From: Hyphomicrobiales bacterium
GTDB lineage: Bacteria > Pseudomonadota > Alphaproteobacteria > Rhizobiales > NORP267
Reading direction: 5' to 3'
Assembly (NCBI GenBank): GCA_021775855.1
Contig: JAJFGZ010000040.1
Coordinates: forward strand, 1-64,000
Length of the DNA: 64,000 nt
The translations under genes and the position numbers were made by a program. Numbering within the stretch: position 1 is the stretch's first letter; each line of letters begins with the position of its first letter. Positions 60,876 through 64,000 of this stretch are shown here, in pieces. The notes beneath the pieces are model-generated. The model was not told the DNA's origin. It ran no database searches and saw only the letters and a list, made by a program, of their open reading frames with translations.

Positions 60876-62952
60876 ACCTGTCCCGGCCCCCATCACCGCC
60901 ACAAAAACATCCAACGTCACTCATCACGGGATCACCGTAACCGACGAATATTCATGGTTGCGGGCGGACAATTGGCAGGAGGTGATGCGCGACGCGACCG
61001 TGCTGGACCCCGAAATTCGCGCGCATCTGGATGCCGAGAATGCCTGGCTTGATCAGTGCATGGCGCCGACAGAAGGATTGCAGGACGTACTTTTCGGGGA
61101 AATCCGGAAGCGTATCAAGGAAGACGATTCCTCCCCACCTGTCCCCGACGGCTCGTACGCCTATGCAACAAAATTCCTAACCGGGGCCGAACATCCCCAG
61201 CTTGTTCGCACCCCGCGCGATGGTGGCATTGAGAAAGTGTTGATCGATGGCGACGCGATGGCTGAGGCCAAGGAATTTTTCAAGCTTGGCGGCGTTGCAC
61301 ACAGCCCGGACCATGCGCTGCTCGCCTATTCGTACGACGATGTGGGGTCTGAATATTTCTCAATCCGCGTGCGCGATACCGCCACCCTGAAAGACGCCGA
61401 TGATGTCATCAAAGATTCCGGCGGCAGTCCGGTTTGGGCGTTGGATAGCGGATCATTCTTCTATGTCGGGCTCGATGAAAACCACCGCCCTTCACGCGTC
61501 TTCAGGCATGTTTTGGGCCAGGACGCCGCCGCCGATCAGCTTGTATTTGAGGAAAAGAACAGCGGCTATTTTGTCGGAATCGGGGCAACGCTTGACCGGC
61601 GTTATGTCCAGATATCCTCGAACGATCACGAATCAAGCGAAGTCTGGTTGATCCCCACCGACCAGCCCGGAACAGCGCCCGCATTATTTATGGCGCGCGA
61701 GACCAACCACGAATACAGCGTCGAGCATGGCGGCAATCAGTTCTACATCCTGACCAACCGCGATGGCGCGGAGGATTTCCGGATCGTCGCGACGCCGGAC
61801 CACATGACGAACCCTGAACATTGGCACGAGGTTGTTCCCCACGTACCCGGGCGGCTGATCCTGAACTTTGCGATTCTAGCCAACCATCTTGTGCGGTTCG
61901 AGCGGCTCGATAGCCTACCGCGAATCGTGGTGCGCGAATTGGCGAGCGGAGAAGAACACGACATCGTGTTTGACGAGGAGGCCTATTCGCTCGGCCTTTC
62001 GGTCGGGCTCGAATTCGATACAACCATGATCCGGTTCTCCTATTCCTCGATGACCACGCCCGCACGAACCTACGACTACGACATGGTGACCCGGGAGCGG
62101 ATCCTGGTGAAAGAACAGGAAGTGCCGAGCGGGCACGATGCGGGTGATTACATCACCCGGCGGATCATGGCGAAAAGCCATGACGGCGAGGTGGTGCCGG
62201 TCTCCCTGCTGCATCACAGAGACACAAAAATCGACGGTAGCGCCCCGCTGCTCCTCTATGGCTACGGCGCTTATGGGATTGCAATACCCGCCGGGTTTTC
62301 GGTTGCCCGTCTGTCACTGGTTGATCGCGGTTTTGTCTACGCCATCGCCCATGTGCGCGGCGGCAAGGACAAGGGCTATGGCTGGTACAAGGCCGGCAAG
62401 ATGTTTGCCAAGGAAAATACGTTCCATGATTTTTTAAGCTCTGGCGAAGCTTTGATCGAAGCGGGCTATACATCGCGCGGGCGGATCGTCGCACAGGGAG
62501 GGTCGGCCGGCGGGTTGCTGGTCGGCGCCGTTGCCAACATGGACCCGGATATGTTTCTCGGCATTATCGGCGACGTGCCGTTTGTCGATGTACTGGCGAC
62601 CATGCTGGATGCCGACCTGCCGCTAACCCCGCCGGAATGGCCCGAATGGGGCAATCCGATCGAGAGCGAAGAAGCCTTTAAATACATCCACTCCTATTCA
62701 CCCTATGACAATGTTACCGAACAGGCCTACCCACACATTCTGATCACTGGCGGACTGGCGGACCCGCGCGTCACTTATTGGGAACCGGCCAAATGGGCAG
62801 CAAAATTGCGCAGCAAACGCACCGACAACCGGATGACGCTCCTCAAAATGAATATCCAGGCGGGTCACGGCGGCAAACCGGGACGATTTGACGCTCTCCA
62901 CGAGGTTGCGCTAACCCAGGCCTTTGCTCTTATGATTGCGGGAAAGACCTAG
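60868..62952 (+). CDS. ptrB: Oligopeptidase B (S9A prolyl oligopeptidase family)
   Basis: 694 residues from a GTG at 60868, which overlaps the msrB stop. An N-terminal beta-propeller (about 60-400) gates a C-terminal alpha/beta hydrolase domain. The catalytic triad is Ser546 ([12 protein letters not shown]), Asp632 ([12 protein letters not shown]) and His667 ([11 protein letters not shown]). [12 protein letters not shown] and [17 protein letters not shown] are oligopeptidase B landmarks. It cleaves short peptides after Arg/Lys. The reading frame extends 11 codons upstream inside msrB, but the family starts near the GTG. Confidence 0.93.
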   Translation: MSKPVPAPITATKTSNVTHHGITVTDEYSWLRADNWQEVMRDATVLDPEIRAHLDAENAWLDQCMAPTEGLQDVLFGEIRKRIKEDDSSPPVPDGSYAYATKFLTGAEHPQLVRTPRDGGIEKVLIDGDAMAEAKEFFKLGGVAHSPDHALLAYSYDDVGSEYFSIRVRDTATLKDADDVIKDSGGSPVWALDSGSFFYVGLDENHRPSRVFRHVLGQDAAADQLVFEEKNSGYFVGIGATLDRRYVQISSNDHESSEVWLIPTDQPGTAPALFMARETNHEYSVEHGGNQFYILTNRDGAEDFRIVATPDHMTNPEHWHEVVPHVPGRLILNFAILANHLVRFERLDSLPRIVVRELASGEEHDIVFDEEAYSLGLSVGLEFDTTMIRFSYSSMTTPARTYDYDMVTRERILVKEQEVPSGHDAGDYITRRIMAKSHDGEVVPVSLLHHRDTKIDGSAPLLLYGYGAYGIAIPAGFSVARLSLVDRGFVYAIAHVRGGKDKGYGWYKAGKMFAKENTFHDFLSSGEALIEAGYTSRGRIVAQGGSAGGLLVGAVANMDPDMFLGIIGDVPFVDVLATMLDADLPLTPPEWPEWGNPIESEEAFKYIHSYSPYDNVTEQAYPHILITGGLADPRVTYWEPAKWAAKLRSKRTDNRMTLLKMNIQAGHGGKPGRFDALHEVALTQAFALMIAGKT

Positions 62953-63056
62953 TCGGCCTATCAATAGGCAAGGCAAGGGTTGGATCGAATTAACTTTATG
63001 TATAAAGTAGCTCTGATCCAGCAGGTGACGATTGAAAGTTGAGCAAAGGGACGGAC

Positions 63057-64000
63057 ATGGCCGAGGCAGCTTTGAAGGTCGACGTGGCAGAACGCATCGG
63101 CGAGTTTAACTGGGAAGACCCGCTCGGGCTTGAGAACCAACTTAACGAAGAAGAGCGGATGATCCGCGATTCGGTCCGGCAATTCTGCGCCGACAAGCTG
63201 GAGCCGCGGGTCCGCTCCGCATTCCAGGACGAGCGTTTCGACCGAGAGATCATGGATGAAGCCGGAGACCTGGGCCTGCTCGGCATCATGATCCCCGAGG
63301 AATATGGCGGGGCAGGGCTGGATTATGTGGCCTACGGCCTGATCGCCCGCGAGATCGAACGCGTCGATTCCGGTTATCGGTCTGCGATCAGCGTCCAGAA
63401 CAGCCTCGTCGCCCACCCGATTTATGCCTATGGGACCGAGGATCAGCGCAAGAAATACCTACCAAAACTTGCCAGCGGCAAATTTGTCGGTTGTTTCGGC
63501 CTGACCGAGCCGGATGCCGGGTCCGACCCCGGCTCCATGCGCACCCGCGCCAAACGGGTTGACGGCGGGTTCAAACTAAACGGCACCAAGATGTGGATCA
63601 CAAATTCGCCGATCGCGGACATCGCGGTGGTGTGGGCCAAGCTCGAAGACGACGGCATCCACGGCTTTGTGGTCGAGCGCGGCATGGACGGGTTTTCGAC
63701 CCCGAAGATCGAAGGCAAATTGTCACTGCGGGCTTCAATCACCGGCGAGATCGTTCTTGAAGACGTGTTCCTGCCCGAAGAAAACCTGCTGCCCAACGTC
63801 AAGGGATTGCGCGGGCCGTTCGGGTGTCTGAACAAGGCGCGCTACGGCATTTCATGGGGTGCAATGGGGGCAGCGGAAGCCTGTTGGCACGGTGCGCGGT
63901 CATACACGCTGGAGCGCAAACAGTTTGGCCGCCCGCTGGCCGCAACCCAGTTGATCCAAAAGAAACTTGCCGACATGCAGACTGAAATCGCGCTTGGTCT
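63057..64000 (+). CDS. gcdH: Glutaryl-CoA dehydrogenase, N-terminal part (cut by window edge)
   Basis: About 314 codons are present. Acyl-CoA dehydrogenase-family flavoenzyme converting glutaryl-CoA to crotonyl-CoA in lysine/tryptophan degradation. Landmarks: [54 protein letters not shown] with FAD-binding [10 protein letters not shown], and [20 protein letters not shown] followed by [20 protein letters not shown], which distinguish it from other acyl-CoA dehydrogenases. The catalytic Glu lies beyond the right edge. The ATG at 63057 follows AAAGGGACG. Confidence 0.93.
   Translation, partial: MAEAALKVDVAERIGEFNWEDPLGLENQLNEEERMIRDSVRQFCADKLEPRVRSAFQDERFDREIMDEAGDLGLLGIMIPEEYGGAGLDYVAYGLIAREIERVDSGYRSAISVQNSLVAHPIYAYGTEDQRKKYLPKLASGKFVGCFGLTEPDAGSDPGSMRTRAKRVDGGFKLNGTKMWITNSPIADIAVVWAKLEDDGIHGFVVERGMDGFSTPKIEGKLSLRASITGEIVLEDVFLPEENLLPNVKGLRGPFGCLNKARYGISWGAMGAAEACWHGARSYTLERKQFGRPLAATQLIQKKLADMQTEIALG

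Noticed and set aside
62961-63416. Minus-strand open frame of 151 codons at the right end
   Set aside because: It lies fully antisense to the gcdH coding region, whose protein matches glutaryl-CoA dehydrogenase throughout.
1-64000. CRISPR array or CRISPR-associated genes
   Set aside because: No regularly spaced direct repeats of 25-40 bp and no Cas-like protein were seen.
1-64000. Insertion sequences or transposase genes
   Set aside because: No transposase-like protein or flanking terminal inverted repeats were recognised anywhere in the window.

Overview
The window is a chromosomal segment of an alphaproteobacterium. The grounds are gene content and order: ccmIEFH, degP, a two-component pair and glnE in one line (the rhizobial cycHJKL-degP-regulator-glnE arrangement), plus families largely confined to Alphaproteobacteria (DUF2336, DUF1491, DUF5330, DUF6456, MucR, a GTA-type capsid cluster). 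The order within the class cannot be fixed from this sequence alone; a free-living, probably marine or osmolyte-using Rhodospirillales/Rhizobiales-like organism would fit. Both ends cut genes (glnE on the left, glutaryl-CoA dehydrogenase on the right).

Layout. 1-10.5 kb (minus strand): cytochrome c maturation genes ccmI-ccmE-ccmF-ccmH, an alpha/beta hydrolase-OsmC fusion, the periplasmic protease DegP, an OmpR-type regulator/kinase pair and glnE. 10.7-17.1 kb (plus): heterotetrameric sarcosine oxidase soxBDAG and a GlxA/GbdR-like AraC regulator, a glycine-betaine/sarcosine catabolic unit. 17.1-21.0 kb (minus): an unidentified 472-residue protein and a PhoP/PhoQ-like pair with a PepSY protein. 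21.1-38.2 kb (minus): a complete gene-transfer-agent-like head-tail cluster in canonical order (small and large terminase, portal, protease, capsid, connectors, tail tube, two tail chaperones, short tape measure, DUF2460, DUF2163, NlpC/P60 peptidase, 1308-residue megatron), followed directly by a lysis set (small secreted protein, GH108 endolysin, holin-like, two spanin-like proteins, SleB-like hydrolase). No integrase, replication or repressor gene lies in it. 38.3-49.4 kb: mixed housekeeping genes (YcgN family, PBP1A, DUF1214/DUF1254 pair, lipoprotein, DUF2336, DUF1491, peptidoglycan-binding protein, DivJ/PleC-like kinase, DUF5330, SufE). 49.4-51.9 kb: DUF6456, a stand-alone DnaA-C-terminal-domain protein, a divergent XRE regulator and MucR. 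52.2-59.7 kb (minus): a ten-gene Mrp/MBH-like cation-proton antiporter operon with three D-type subunits. 60-64 kb (plus): MaoC hydratase, MsrB, oligopeptidase B and glutaryl-CoA dehydrogenase.

Most notable. (1) In the GTA-like cluster, the second tail chaperone (29895-30104) has no usable start codon. The first chaperone gene ends with the slippery heptamer GGGAAAG touching its stop codon, in exactly the register needed for a -1 shift into the second. This is the same heptamer and layout as lambda G/GT and predicts a 193-residue fusion. (2) The lysis genes behind the structural operon are interrupted by two intrinsic terminator-like hairpins, one inside the first 15 codons of the first gene and one between endolysin and holin. 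(3) The antiporter operon follows the gene order of archaeal membrane-hydrogenase antiporter modules instead of carrying a full MrpA. (4) The XRE/DnaA-C divergent promoter carries several nested dyads, and an AT-rich island at 48.1-48.3 kb carries TTGAWTCAA boxes spaced at 22 and 44 bp.
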